Shown piece after piece: positions 36,241-48,882 of a stretch of 64,000 bases of DNA. The notes beneath the pieces were generated by a model. That model saw only the letters and a list, made by a program, of their open reading frames with translations, had not been told where the DNA came from and did not search any database. Position 1 is the stretch's first letter; every line of letters begins with the position of its first letter. The DNA lies in NCBI GenBank assembly GCA_004329165.1, contig CM014729.1, positions 61,406,542-61,470,541 of the forward strand, written 5' to 3'. The DNA comes from Spatholobus suberectus. Its lineage: Eukaryota > Streptophyta > Magnoliopsida > Fabales > Fabaceae. The translations under genes and the position numbers were made by a program.

Positions 36241-36846
36241 GAAGACTAAAAATGTGAAAATTGTCAATCAATCAACTAGAAAGATTATGAGCATATTTGA
36301 TTTATCTAAAAGGAAAATATTAGATAAAATTGTGAAAATTGAGAAGAGACTTTCATTTTTTCACTTTGAAGAGAAGAGAATGAAAGTGATTAAAGTGGAA
36401 AGATAATATATGATTTGAATATATTTGCCTTCCTATTTACAAAATTAACTTAATTATCTACTTTATCATGTAAATATTCAAGTCACAATTACTCAATTAA
36501 AGCAAAATTATAATAACGTTAAAAGACTAAAGTGACATCAAGATACAATTTCAGGGACTAAAGTGAGATTGGGTTATAATTTTAGGGACTAAATTGACAT
36601 TGTGTTACAATTTTAAGATTAAAATAATATCGAGTTAACCCATATGACACGTGACACTTATATGACGCATGTCATCCACGTGTGTGTCAGATGACATTTC
36701 CATTAAAGATAATAAACTTCACTTAATAGAAAAACTAAAATAAGTGACAAATTGCAATTTCGAGAACTTTTTTTGAGTGTCATTAAATCCAGGGACTAAA
36801 ATGATAGCAACTGACAATTTAAGAAACTAAATTGGCCATTTACTCT

Positions 36847-39027
36847 AGAATTTATGAAAGATATTGGTTTTTTTCCACTTTCAAATCTTAAATAATTTGA
36901 GTTAAATTATCTAAATCTTAATTATACTTTTTTGAATAAATAATTTCAAATTTTAATTTAAAGTATTTTGGCAAATATTAAAATATCCTTATTCATAAAG
37001 CTATTAAATTTAGAAATTGCATAATAAATTCAAATAAATTTATTTAAATTTGAAAATTACATGTAAAGCTATCGTGACTGTATGAAATATCTGGAAATTT
37101 TTCAGAATTTTTTAAATTCGCTTTTAGTGTGAAGTAACCATTTTACCCTTAATAATTAATAAAATATTAGAATACATACAATTAATTCGAATAATTATAA
37201 AATTCTTGATAAATATTGTTAAAATGTATTATTTTAAGTCTGAAATAAATTATTTTCTAAGTGTAAAAAGACAGTTTTACCCTTAATTTAATTTTTTCAC
37301 AAAAATAGCTTTATTTAACTAGTTTTACTTCTAAAATTATTAAAAATACGAAATTAATTATAAAAACTTATTTTTCAAAGAAATAATCTCATAAATAATA
37401 TAAAAAATTTCTACGTTGTGAAATTACAGAAATACCCATGTTTAGAATAATTTGGAAAATTTGAATCAAAACTAGTCTAAATTGACTTAATTTTTGAACA
37501 ATCTTTTTGTAAAATTTATTATAAGTTATCTAAATACTTTTAATTATAAAACAACCTCTAACCCACTATAATTAGGTGAAATATTAGTGTTTATTTTTTG
37601 TTTGAATTTATACTTAATTAAAATTAATTATTTAGGGCTCCTAAGTGCTAGTTGTTCCTTGAATCTTCAAGTGTTTAGCCCATTTCTTCAACTTTCTTCA
37701 ATTTCACGAATCCTTCCAGTAACCAAGTAGCCCATCCAGCTCTAAAATGTAGAAACCATCACTCCCAAGTTTTATTAAAATTTTCTTAGGTATTTTTGAT
37801 GTTTTAAGACATTTCATGCTTCCAAAAATCCCAAAAATGATTAAAACAACAATTGGGCAATAACATCAACATTTTTAGTACATCAAGAACATCACTATAT
37901 TCAACTCATACCATAGAAATTTCGTGGCTCATAAGTGGCCATCAAACAACACCAACCAATTTCTAACATTAATCAATGAACATATTTTCATAAATAAATA
38001 TTTTAAAAGCCTAAAAATTCATAAATATATATTTTGAAAACACTCGTACAGCCACCACATATTCAAAGATAAAACACATGTTTTCACACTTCAAAAAATC
38101 ATAGAAACACAAAGATTCACACTTTTTAAGGAAATAACATCAATAGCCAAAATAATAACTATTTTAAGCCAACAGCAAGCATCAAACTTGCCAAACAACA
38201 ATCCAAGTTATAAAGATAGAATAAAGAGAATTTTTAAAGAATTTTATTCAGTTAAAACTTAAAGAAAAACGGTAAGCTCCCTTACCCTTGATGCTTTTGA
38301 AGTTTGGAAGCCTTGAAAGGTTGGAAATGAGGAAACTTTGAGGCTTAGGACGAGCTTCTTGAAAGATAAAAAACACCACTACCAAAAGGTAGTTTCACGG
38401 AACAAAATAAAAGAACAAAATGTTAGAAGAGAGGAGAGGATGAACTAGTAGAGGAGAAAGGACAGAAAAGGTGAAAAATTCTTACCAACAAGTCTTGAAA
38501 TAGAAGCACTTGAGGGGAAATGAAGTGATCAAATGCTAGAACCTTTAACCCTTGGTTCTCTAAGGCTTTGGGAAGCAAGAAATGAAGTAAATGAGGTGCG
38601 GTAGAGGGGGAAAGCTGACAGTTTTGGAGGGGGAGCTAGAAGAATGAAAAACGACCAAGGTTGGTCACCAACACTCACATAGAGTCTTAGGTTTTTAGAT
38701 AATTTTTGGCACAAAATTTGACACTTAAAATTTGATTTCCCCCTTTTTTAAGATGGGTTCAGCCATAATCAAGCGGAGAGGCATCTTGTACTTGGTTGAG
38801 TGTTATAGGTCAGCTTAGGTGGAGGTTTCTTGTAGTAGTAGACAATGGTGAAAAGATTTTATCTAAAAAATCACTTTCTTATTTTTAGTGTTAATCACAT
38901 ATTTAATAAGTTAATAACTCATTAATGTTAATTGCAATATTTAGAAATAATAATAAATGACTCAAAGTATTTTCTTTGGCCCCGAAAAGTTTTCATAAAA
39001 TGAGTATTTAGAATCGTATTAAAATAA
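36847..39027 (-). other. Probable LTR-derived non-coding DNA
   Basis: Phrases such as GGAAATTTTTCAGAATTTTT, GACAGTTTTACCCTTAATTT and GTAAGCTCCCTTACCCTTG resemble the style of the 2.6-kb solo LTR at 17057-19641, in the same orientation. No TSD or ends could be fixed, and no gene is recognised; a short minus-strand frame near 38600 has no known motif. Confidence 0.35.
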
Positions 39028-39029
39028 TA

Positions 39030-39301
39030 CTCTCTCTGTTTCACAATTATTGATGTTTTAATTTTTTTTTTTGTTTCAAAACTATTGATGTTTTACAATT
39101 TCAAGTCTCATTAATTTATTTTTCCACATATGCCCCTATTTAACAATTATTATTAAATCATGTCTTGCTCCACAACTATTCCTATAATAGATATTAAATG
39201 AGGGTATTTTAGACAAAATATACTAATTTATGAATAGTATTAAACATTTCTTAAAATATGTGCATTAACCTTAAACATCATTAATTTTGGAATAGAGTGA
39301 G
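39030..39301. mobile_element. Stowaway-like MITE (272 bp)
   Basis: The left end, CTCTCTCTGTTTCACAATTA, pairs with the reverse complement of the right end, CTCACTCTATTCCAAAATTA; both continue into TGATGTTT. TA flanks both sides (39028-39029 and 39302-39303). The terminus is close to the Stowaway CTCCCTCCGTTCC pattern. Confidence 0.8.
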
Positions 39302-39303
39302 TA

Positions 39304-41187
39304 CTATTTTAGTTACATTGTGTCAGAATTAATTAAAAATTTTAAATAGACTTAATTATAATTAATAATAATTAATTATAATTAATTTCACAATTTTTTT
39401 TGACTGTCTACTTACTTTGACGGTATAAATCTTATACTGTTAGCTTACAATGCAGTCTTAATTTTAATAATTTTTTTTATTGAAACTTAAACAAAATCAC
39501 ATATATTTATTTAATTAAATTTTTATAACTTAGATTTTTTTATAATTATATTCAATCAAATTTAATTACATATTAAAAAAAAAATGTAGTAGTGGTTCCT
39601 AGACAAGTTTGCTGAATTATCGATTATGAATTATATAAATACTCATGGACCCGGATCCTCTTCGGTTGAAAAAAACTGGAGAGTGTCCAATTTTAATATC
39701 TCACCATTGATTCCTATTTTTTCTATCATTTATATATTAATTATGTAAAATATTAAAATCAAGGGATTGTTGAAATCTCATCCAATTTTGAAAAAACTGG
39801 AAAGGATCTATTTCCCTCATGGTAGCTGTGTCGGTCCAATATGGTGAGCAAAGAGAAAAAGGCAATTTCCATATGCCATCTTCTCTTTCAGCGAGCAGGG
39901 TGTGAAAGATGGGGCGAAAAAAAATAAAGGGGAGACGTCGGATCTTATTTTGCTACGGTGCCCTATTATAAGGCAAATTTGGATTTTTTTTATAAAAAAT
40001 TTTGCTACAATTTTAGAAACTGTGGCCAAAATTTCGTAACTAATTAACGTGTTTTTTTTTTTTTTGCAATGTAAGTTTATAGTGTTTTTTTATTTTTGTT
40101 TTAATGACTAATTTGATATTAGTTATTATTTAAAGACTAAATTAATTTCAATCCAGCAGTTGAGAAAAGAAAATGATAGTTTACTTACTGATATTTTGAA
40201 GGGATTCTAACCTTTTCAAACTATTCTATTCCATAATGTTAGCCAATGTCTATTAAACGGGTCAACACGAGCTGGTTTTGGCCTTGTTTAAAATTCCATA
40301 ATTTCATATAATGTTAACAATGTTGTTTCATTTCATCAGAACTCCTTTTTGGTACTGTGTGTACAGGTGTTACAAATTCAAAGTTGACAACTAAGCTAAC
40401 ACGCAATAAGAAAAAAATAATCATGATTCACGACAACAACACGATGTTGAGGCGGCATATTTTAATACAGGACTTATTTAAACTATTTTTTTTTAAATTT
40501 GTTATGTATACTTAAAATTTCTTCTTCTTCAATCTAATGAGAGATAGCGTAGAATGTATGAGGTCATAAGTTTTAACTTTAATGCGATTATTGTGTATCA
40601 TTTTTTTTACCACTGGAATTAGGAACTTTGACTTTTTGATAGAATCTTTTAAGCTAATTATGGAATTAATTTTTGGTTCAGGACTAAGTCACACTTAAAT
40701 TCATCACCCTTTTTCACGAAATTTTTTTTAAAAGCAAAGGTATGCAAAAGCATCACTATAATGATTGCAATCCTAACTAGATTGGCACCCCAACCATTAT
40801 CATTCACCTGCAGCATACCAAAATATTATTGAAAGAAAAAAGAAGAATACAAAATCATGGGGGAACATACACCAAACCCAAAGAGAATTATTTTAACCTA
40901 AAGTATGGCAAAGCATATCTATTTTGGAAAAAATCTTCCCTAATGAAAGTAGGGATTAAATTCCACCAAAGAAAACTGTATATGTTAGTACCATGAGAGG
41001 CTAGTTTATCTACACAATTATTGCCTTCACGGTAGATATGAGAGTAGCTAAAATTCATCCTACTAGTTAGCTCTATACAATTTAAGAATGTATTATTTTG
41101 AAATCAAACCTAGGTTCTCTTGCATAAACACGTGTTGCCAAGAGCTACACCCATTGTATACATATACTTAAATTTTCTAATAATTAC
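39304..41187. other. Intergenic DNA with a possible small MITE
   Basis: At about 39654-39810, GGATCCTCTTCGGTTG and the inverted AAACTGGAAAGGATC look like ends of a short foldback element, without a clear TSD. The rest is AT-rich with no gene recognised. Confidence 0.4.
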
Positions 41188-41189
41188 TA

Positions 41190-41446
41190 CCTCCTTCCAA
41201 TATCTTTAAATGTTGAAGATTAATGCACATAAATTAAGAAATATTTAATGAAAATAAAATATTATTATATTTGGACTAAAATGTCCATATTTAATAGTTT
41301 GATCCTTGATGTCTACCTCACTAGTAGTGAGATATTAAATAAAGATATATTTGAGAAAAAAAGCATTAATTTGACTTAAAAAATTCCAAAACATCCATTG
41401 TTTTAAAATAAAAGAAGACTAAAACATCTAAAGATATGAAAAGAGG
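41190..41446. mobile_element. Stowaway-like MITE (257 bp)
   Basis: The left end, CCTCCTTCCAATATCTTTAA, pairs with the reverse complement of the right end, CCTCTTTTCATATCTTTAG. TA flanks both sides (41188-41189 and 41447-41448). Confidence 0.75.
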
Positions 41447-41448
41447 TA

Positions 41449-42886
41449 TACATATTCTTTACATAATTTTTAATTTTATGTTTATACTCAACTTTATTTT
41501 TATCCTCTTCTTCATTTTCTAAATAATCATTATTATTTTTAAATGTTATTGAAACATATAATTCAATCATAAAGGCTTCAAATATAAATTAAAAAAGTTA
41601 AATTAATTTATTTATAATTCAAATAATTTAGATTATTATATAAAAATATCATGCATAGTTTAATCACATGCTTTAAAATAAATATTATAAAATAAAAGAT
41701 CGTGCTTCACCCTGGTACTTTAATCATATTAAATAATAATAGCGGGTCGTAGAGCACATGCAATTTCGTTTTATCCGAAACCATTTCATTATGCTTATAT
41801 GTAAAGAGTAATCAATAACAATAATAAACGCCATACTTATTTTATATACACATTTTCTTAAACATCTTTACTTTTCTTGACTGCTAAAAATTATCTATTA
41901 TTCTGATTTCATTTTTTTTTTCATTTTTTATTCAACCTCTCATATTCCTCTCACTTCTTCGTATTTATTTATACTTTAACTTTCACATCTTTTATAAAGA
42001 ATACTTTTTAATATGTAATAAAAAATTAATACAAAATATCGAATTTTACATCTTATTTAAAAAATAAAAAATGCCAATAGATAAGTAACACAATAAATGT
42101 CTTTTTGCTAGTACCAAAGAAAATACCATTTTATTATTGTCAAGTAAACAGCTACTTTAGTATTTTTACTAGAAGAGACTATCACATTAGTCCCAAAATT
42201 AAGAAAATGTTAAATAAGTTCCTGAAATGTTAAATAAGTATCTAAACTTAATTATTTATTGTGATTTTGATCCGTAAACATATGTTAATATTATCACTTC
42301 AGTCATATATATATATATATATTTTAATTTTAGACTAATGCGATCGTTGATTTACACTTTTAAATTTTTTTTTGAATTTTCTTCTATTTAAGAGCTGATG
42401 TGAAAGTGCCTTTTAATTTCAGATACTAAAATAATTGTATACTCTATTCTTGTCAGATCTATGAATTCCCTATTCCAATATTACAAACCTCATTTTTACG
42501 TAGATTTTACACACACACAAAACTCAACTTAAAGAAATTTGATTATAAATACATCAATTTTAATAGTAAAATAATTTTATTTTAATATTTAAAAATTACA
42601 AATATGAATCATAATGATTCACTTCAACCGCTTAAATTCTAATATTTGTTATTTTTAAAAAATGACAATAATAAAATACTTGCGTGTGAGAGTGGGCGAC
42701 GCTTAACTAACAGTTTTTCTTACTATTCCTGTCCCAATGTGTCGCCTTCCAAGTTTTTCGCGGTCCAGTTTGGGTCCCATGTATAATTAAGACTTTCCGT
42801 TTTCGGTTCATTCCCGTCGTTAGAACCAAACGAACATTCGAACCCATCTCAAAATCCCAAGAAAAAGCCGGGAACGATCGACGGCG
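41449..42886. other. Upstream region of the nodulin-like gene
   Basis: AT-rich to about 42690 with a TA repeat near 42308. A GC-richer leader of about 190 bp then precedes the ATG. No other gene is seen. Confidence 0.5.
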
Positions 42887-44968
42887 ATGGGGTGGGTGGC
42901 GAATCGGTGGACGGGCGTCGCCGCCGCCATATGGATCCAGTGGAGCTGCGGTGCATCCTACACCTTCAGCATCTACTCCTCTGTGCTCAAGTCCACGCAG
43001 GGCTACGATCAATCCACCCTCGACACCGTCTCTGTCTTCAAGGACATTGGCGCCAACTTCGGCGTCCTCTCCGGCCTCCTCTATTCCGCCGTTGTCCCTT
43101 ACACCGCCGCCGTCCCCAGCTCGCCGTCGAAATCCAAATGGACCTCGCTCGGGGGGCCCTGGGTCGTCGTCGCGGCCGGCGCGGTTCAGTGCTTCGCGGG
43201 CTTCATCTTCATCTGGGCCTCCGTCGTAGGCCTCATAAGCCCACCGCCCGTGCCGGTTATGTGTTTCTTCTCGTGGCTCGCGTCCAACGGTCAAACCTTC
43301 TTAAACACAACTAATGTCGTTACGGGCTTGCGCAATTTCCCCGGGTATAGCGGCACCATCATTGGTATCATGAAGGTAACTGAAAAAAAAAAAAGGATTA
43401 AATGGAGAATAATTTGGTTTTGTAAGCGTTGACTTTTTAATTTAAACGAAAATGAAAACGACAAATGTTTATTTTAATTTAACCAAAAGATGATGTCTTA
43501 ATTTAATTTTGAGATACATATGCATGGTTTCAGCTTAATTAGTAGTTTCGAATTGGAGTCCTAAATATGTAATTGTATTAAATACTCAAGTGGAGCAGGA
43601 TTGTCTCATGTGAATTAGTAAAAAAGAAAAAAAGTCAGAAATCATTCTACATATTTTTAAAGTAGTTACTATAAAAGTCGATGAACATAGTATTCTTGAC
43701 GATTTGTGAATAGATGAAAGTGTAGGAAACCTTTACTGTGTGTGCATTCTAATTAGATTATGAATTGGAATTTTGTTGTTCAGGGCTTTCTTGGGCTGAG
43801 TGGAGCTATCTTGATCCAAATCTACCATACGTTTTTTGATGGGGATCCAGCAACGTACCTTTTGATGCTTGCTTTGTTGCCTGCATTCATCTGCGTGTTG
43901 CTTATGTTCTTGCTGAGGATTTATGAAGTGCATGGCAGTGATTCCAAGAAGCAGTTGGATGGTTTCTCTGTGGTTACTGTGATTATTGTTGCCTATCTCA
44001 TGTTCATAATAATTTTACAGAACGTGGTTAGTTTGCCATATTGGGGACGGGTGTTTGCGTTTGTGATCCTTATGGTTCTGCTAGCATCACCTTTTGGAAT
44101 TGCCATCAAGGCCCATTGGGAGGAGTCGCGGATGTTTGCAATATCCTACACCATTGAGAGGGGTTCTTCTACAAATAAGGGTGCTACTTCCTCCAGTTAT
44201 TCTGCATCAGAGGATCAAGTGGAGTACCATGAGTTGCCTAGTGATGAGGGGCAGGTACAAGTGACTTCAGATGACAAGTTGCCCGATGAAGAAGAAAAAA
44301 ACCTCTTGCAAGCTATGCGCACGGTTGATTTTTGGATGTTGTTTGTGACAATGATATCGGGGTTGGGGTCCGGGCTTGCAACTATAAATAATATGAGCCA
44401 AATAGGACAATCCCTTGGCTATAGTACCATTGAGATTAATAATTTGGTGTCACTGTGGAGTATGTGGAACTTCCTTGGTCGATTTGGAGGGGGCCATTTA
44501 TCGGATTATATCATGCACAGAAAAGGTTGGCCGAGGCCCCTGTTGATGACTGCAACTCTGGGGATAATGATTCTTGGCCATTTAACTATAGCATCTGGTT
44601 TCCGTGGAAATTTGTATTTGGGTCCTGTCCTGGTGGGCATCTGCTATGGTGCACATTGGTCCTTGATGCCAACAATCACTTCTGAGATATTTGGTGTCAA
44701 GCATATGGGTACCATTTTCAATGCTATTGCTGCAGCAAGTCCACTTGGATCTTATATACTTTCTGTGAGAATTGTCGGATATATTTATGACAAGCAAGCC
44801 GATAAAGAAGATAATTCGTGCTTTGGCATCGACTGTTTCATGTCGTCGTTTTTTATCCTGGCAGGAGTGGCTTTTCTTGCATTTTTGGTTGGTTTGGCAT
44901 TATACTTTCGGACCCGAAGGTTCTATAAGCAAGTTGTGCTTAGAAGATTAAAACATTATGCAAGATGA
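42887..44968 (+). CDS. Nodulin-like / major facilitator superfamily membrane protein, complete
   Basis: Two exons, 42887-43375 and 43784-44968, joined at a phase-0 intron (AAG|GTAACTG ... TTGTTCAG|GGC), give 557 residues, normal for the family. The protein starts MGWVANRWTGVAAAIWIQWS and has the Nodulin-like domain over roughly the first 250 residues, including YTFSIYSS, YDQSTLDTVSVFKDIG and FGVLSGLLY. An acidic, Ser-rich hydrophilic loop lies at about 287-340. A second MFS half starts at MRTVDFWMLF and includes GRFGGGHLSDYI and a basic C-terminus. About ten to twelve hydrophobic segments are visible by eye. Related plant proteins are thought to be transporters; the substrate is not evident. 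A paralogue begins at 62621. Confidence 0.93.
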
Positions 44969-46100
44969 TGAAGGTTGTATTTGCCTGCATTTCCACACAA
45001 GGTAAAGGCTGAGGAGACCAGTCTTGTTTTCTCTGTTCTGTTTGGCATAAATATAATTAATGCAATTTTCTAGATGTTATCTATGAGGATGATTTGAAAT
45101 ATGTATTTTATATGTAGTCCACTTAGTTATCATCACCATTGTGTTTGATTATGAGCATAGATTCCCACTTCTCAGAAGGCATTTCATTTTTTTTTATTTC
45201 CTTCCCAATTGATTGGTGATAGACCTTTCACTTGTATATAAGAGAAGAAGGTTGGAAAGTGTTGGGCCAAGGGAAATTAGACGTGATTAGAAGAGGAGAA
45301 ATACAAAGGGTGCTTGGAGTAAGGAGGAAACAGTAGTGTGAGAGTGTAATTGAATGTACACATGATAGCTAGGTATTGGAGAGGAGAACTGCGCAATGAT
45401 GGCAGAGTAAAGGAAACATGAATAAGGAATGGGTGGGAAATAGTGAAGGGGCATAACAGAATTTTGGAGTGAATTGGTGGCCTTGGACAGGGAGAGCAGG
45501 CTCTTTATATAATTATATTTATATCAGTTCTATTGTTATCTTTTATTTCTGCATTTTTTGCATTTCTTCTATTCTGCTTTATACGTTTCCATATGTTGAG
45601 CAGTATCTTTCCCTTGCAAAGCAGATTTCCTCCTTGAGTTCTATTATATTTTCAATATTAATACTAATACCTATCAAGTTGGTATCAAAGCTCCCGATCC
45701 CAGGGAGCCTTTGGATTGTATTGACATGCTTGGAGGGAAGCTCGGAAGCTGTTGAATGGAGGATGGATGGAATTCTTGACCTGATCAAGGTATAAAGAGA
45801 GGAGAGATTGCAACATGTTAAACAGTAGTTTGAGATCAATCAGATATCATGGGTGGAGAAGGTGGCTAAGACAGTGGTTTGTTTGGAAGGAAAGGGAATT
45901 GAATTGGTTCCAGTGGTTAGAACTGTGGACATGGGTCATGATTTGGCCAGTGTTCAACCATGGACTATTGAGGATGTTTCAGATTGGCTTGTCAGAAAAT
46001 CCATATGAGGTGTTAGTAAAATTGTGATTGAAATTGAAATTCCGTTAATGGACTTCTGTTACTCAGATTAGGATTAAAATTAGATGCTGATCAATCATAG
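44969..46100. other. 3' flank of the nodulin-like gene running into a retroelement relic
   Basis: The transcript probably ends near 45100-45200. From about 45230 a purine-rich stretch in LTR style leads to a primer-binding-site-like TTGGTATCAAAGC at 45679-45691 (complementary-type match to initiator tRNA-Met, with one change from the usual TTGGTATCAGAGC). The following 400 bp has no open gag frame. An LTR relic with the internal part lost is likely. Confidence 0.45.
45679..45691 (+). other. Retroelement primer-binding-site-like sequence
   Basis: TTGGTATCAAAGC differs by one base from the common plant retrotransposon primer binding site for initiator tRNA-Met. It follows an LTR-like stretch and marks a degraded element on the plus strand. 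Confidence 0.5.
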
Positions 46101-46105
46101 TTATT

Positions 46106-46464
46106 TGGTAGGTCCTTGAAGATCAAGACAGAGAATTAAGAGAAGAAAGAGAGATGAGGGAGAAGAGAATCAGAGAGAAAAATCTATTATTTTGCTCTGC
46201 CAAGGGAAAAAAACCGTTCTCCAACTGTGAAAACAGTTTATTTCAACCACAGAAAAAATGACCCCCTTATTCAATATACAATGGTATTTGTAAGTCCCTC
46301 TCCTCTTAACTCCCGAACTGTCAAACAGACCTTTCTAACTATTCTAACTACCCACTTTACTGGACTTCCTAATAATCAGTCACCCATTACATTTCATTGG
46401 TTCCTTTGCCTCCTAGAATATTCCTTTAATATCGGAACCTCTTGGTTCCTAACAGTATTCAACA
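46106..46464 (-). mobile_element. LTR fragment, minus orientation
   Basis: Reads TGGTAGGTCC at the left border and CAGTATTCAACA at the right. The minus strand has LTR style: CTTCTTCTC-rich leader and TGTTGAATACTG start. No TSD was found, so the ends are tentative. Confidence 0.4.
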
Positions 46465-46527
46465 AGGGTGCACTTACAACAGGCCCATGAAAAAGAGGAA
46501 AAAATCTCTGCAAGACTGCAACTCTTA

Positions 46528-46751
46528 TGGTATGTTTGGTTGGAAGGAAAGAAAATAGAGAGGAAAGAAAACACGGATAACAAAGTATTTTCTTTTGTTT
46601 GGTTGGAGAGAAAGTGGAAAGGAAAAGAAAGGAAAAGTTGATTTTTAGAAACAAAAATTTAAATTTTTCCTTCTTTCCACATTCCCTTTGATTTAAATTT
46701 CAAACTTTTCTCTCCTCCTATATTTTCTTTTCACCCAACCAACACAGGCCA
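46528..46751. mobile_element. Tourist-like MITE (224 bp)
   Basis: Ends are TGGTATGTTTGGTTGG and, from the right, TGGCCTGTGTTGGTTGGG. TTA flanks both sides (46525-46527 and 46752-46754). Same family as 6180-6356, sharing ACAAAAATTTAAATTTTT in the core. Confidence 0.65.
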
Positions 46752-46754
46752 TTA

Positions 46755-48149
46755 GTGGAATCTATGTTGACGGCATTGGTTATGTAGAAGATTGAGAAGG
46801 GAGATGGAAGTGGCGGTGGAGGTCGGGATCTGTATGGAGCAGATCAAAACACCCTGAAAACAGATTGTGGGTCAAGTCAAGTTTCTCTCTCAAGGCGCAA
46901 CACCCCTGCAAGGGAGGAGATGTAGAGTTGTCCAGTTCTGGGTTGACAGAAGTATTGAGCTCTGATCACTTGCTTAGGCCAACAAACACGAGAAGCAATG
47001 ATGTTAGTAGGAATGAGTCACCAGAAACAGGTGGCATCAATGGACACTGCGAGGGTGGTGGGCTTTGTGGCAAGAAAGCCAATGACTTGGGAAGCAGTGC
47101 TGATGGGCATTGTGAGAGAGATGGTCAAAGTAGTGTAATTAAATGTTAAACGTTCACATCTTCAGCCTTTGATGCACACAGTAGAGAAGGGAAGCAGCTG
47201 CATGAGTCGTTGGGGGACAAATCATTTCACCTAGATGTGCATTTCCTAGAGGGAGAAGATGGATTAGTCAGTTGGGATGCTTCTTGGATCTTGGAGGCAG
47301 ACCGAGGAGGCAAACCTGCTACTGTGTTTGTAGATCATTTTGCTCTCTTGTTAGACATATCACAATTTGAGTGAAATTTTGCTCTTACCTTCTTTTTATC
47401 ATTTGTTATGGTTCACTTCTGGACATGTTATTTGCTTGTTAGCATTAGATATTCCTTGCTTCCTTTTGATTAAAGATAGGAGAAATTCTTCCATTCTACA
47501 ATGTTAAAAAATTCTGTCGAAGGCATTAATCACTCTGAAAGTTAAGAACTTGTACAATTAAAATCTTTTGAAGAGGTTTTCTTCTGGTTGCAGCATGCTA
47601 CTAGTCTGTATGTGGTGAAGTTTTGAGCAGTGGAGTGTAACAAGGAGGCACAATTCCACGATAAGCATTCCTTACAATTTATGGTTGGTAAGCTTTGGAA
47701 GGTTGTCAGACAGAACAGGAAATCTCAAACTGCAAGCTTTACATATTTGAACATACCTTGAGATGTATATATCACAAAGAAACTGATATTGGTTTGTGTT
47801 TGTATCCTTGAGCAAACTAAAAATTGCTAATTGTGACAATAGCTGGAAATATAACGAGGTACCTCTGTTGAGGTCTACCTTCCCATTGGGTTGACACCAT
47901 TGTCCTCACAGAATGAGAGGCCTGCCTTAAAATGCTACTAGTTTCAACTGTCGGTAACCCCTTTAAACCTGCTGTTCTGAAGCTTGTGAAGCATTATTTA
48001 GCATGTGCAACATGCATCTAATTTTTATGGGATTTTGATCAAATGATTTGACAAAAAAAACTAAATTAAACATATTCTCACGGCGTTGCTATGTCAATTT
48101 TTTCTATTTTTTCCCCTTTCTACACTACATCATCAATATATCAATTTAT
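46755..48149. other. Intergenic DNA, origin unclear
   Basis: The part at 46780-47380 is less AT-rich and has a 94-residue frame (46865-47149) with no recognised motif. It could be retroelement-internal or a gene fragment. The rest shows no coding signal. Confidence 0.4.
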
Positions 48150-48820
48150 TACATGAGTAATATTGCCTGCTCATAATTTTTTTTCAAATAGCTTGGCTGA
48201 CTCTGACTCAGATTATCATTCTTTCTCTTTTCCTTTGATTCTACATCTTAGGTGAGAACATGTGGAAAACATTTATTTGCGACTATGATTTTGCTAGGAA
48301 ATAATAGGAAAAAAAAAAAAACAATTTGGGCTCTATTTGGATAAGAATTCTCAATAAACACTTAGGAGAAGAAAATAAGAAGGTAAAATTAATTTTGTTT
48401 GAGAAAAAATAATAACATATTTTTGTTATTTTCTTCAAGCTTTAAAAAAATGATTATTTTTTTAATAATTTATTTCCAATAGCTTTTAGTACATGAGCAA
48501 TATTGCCTGCCCATAAAACTTTTTCAAATAGCTTGGCTGACTCTGACTGATTATCATTCTTTCTCTTTTCCTTTGATTCTACATCTTAGGTGAGAACATG
48601 TGGACAACATTTATTTGCATCTATGATTTTGCTAGGAAATAATAGGAAAAAAAATAAAATACAATTTAGGTTCTATTTGGATAAAATTTCTCAATAAACA
48701 CTTAGGAAAGAAAATAAGAAAGTAAATGAATTTTGTTTCAAAAAAATAATAACATATTTTTGTTATTTTCTTCAAGCTTTAAAAAAAATGATTATTTTTT
48801 TAAATAATTATTTCCACTGA
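48150..48820. repeat. Tandem duplication with 340-bp period
   Basis: Two copies (48150-48489 and 48490 to about 48820) share long identical stretches such as ATTGCCTGC, AATAGCTTGGCTGACTCTGA and TGATTTTGCTAGGAAATAAT. Differences are point changes and small indels. The second half of each unit contains a CTATTTGGATAA stretch in MITE style. Confidence 0.9.
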
Positions 48821-48882
48821 AAGTGGGTAGGTTGCTGTATGGGTTTGTCCCGTATTGCTGGGTGTTGGTTTTCTTATTATTG

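Larger units (their letters stand above)
34771..36846. mobile_element. Mutator-like element with about 400-bp terminal inverted repeats (2.08 kb)
   Basis: The ends are AGAGTAAATG and its inverted partner. Inverted similarity runs from 34771 to about 35195 and from about 36410 to 36846, including CATTTTAGTCCCTGGATTTAA, ACACACGTGGATGACATG and GTGACTTGAATATTTACATG on both arms. The interior has tandem repeats and no transposase frame, so it is non-autonomous. No 9-bp TSD could be matched, consistent with age. The class is inferred from the long arms and terminal style. Confidence 0.7.

Noticed and set aside
42707..43314. Other frames across the first exon of the nodulin-like gene, both strands
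   Set aside because: The GC-rich exon creates open shadow frames; only the frame from 42887 has the family motifs and a splice site in phase.
46865..47149. 94-residue frame as a small secreted or cysteine-rich protein
   Set aside because: No signal peptide, no cysteine pattern and no start context; it lies among retroelement relics.
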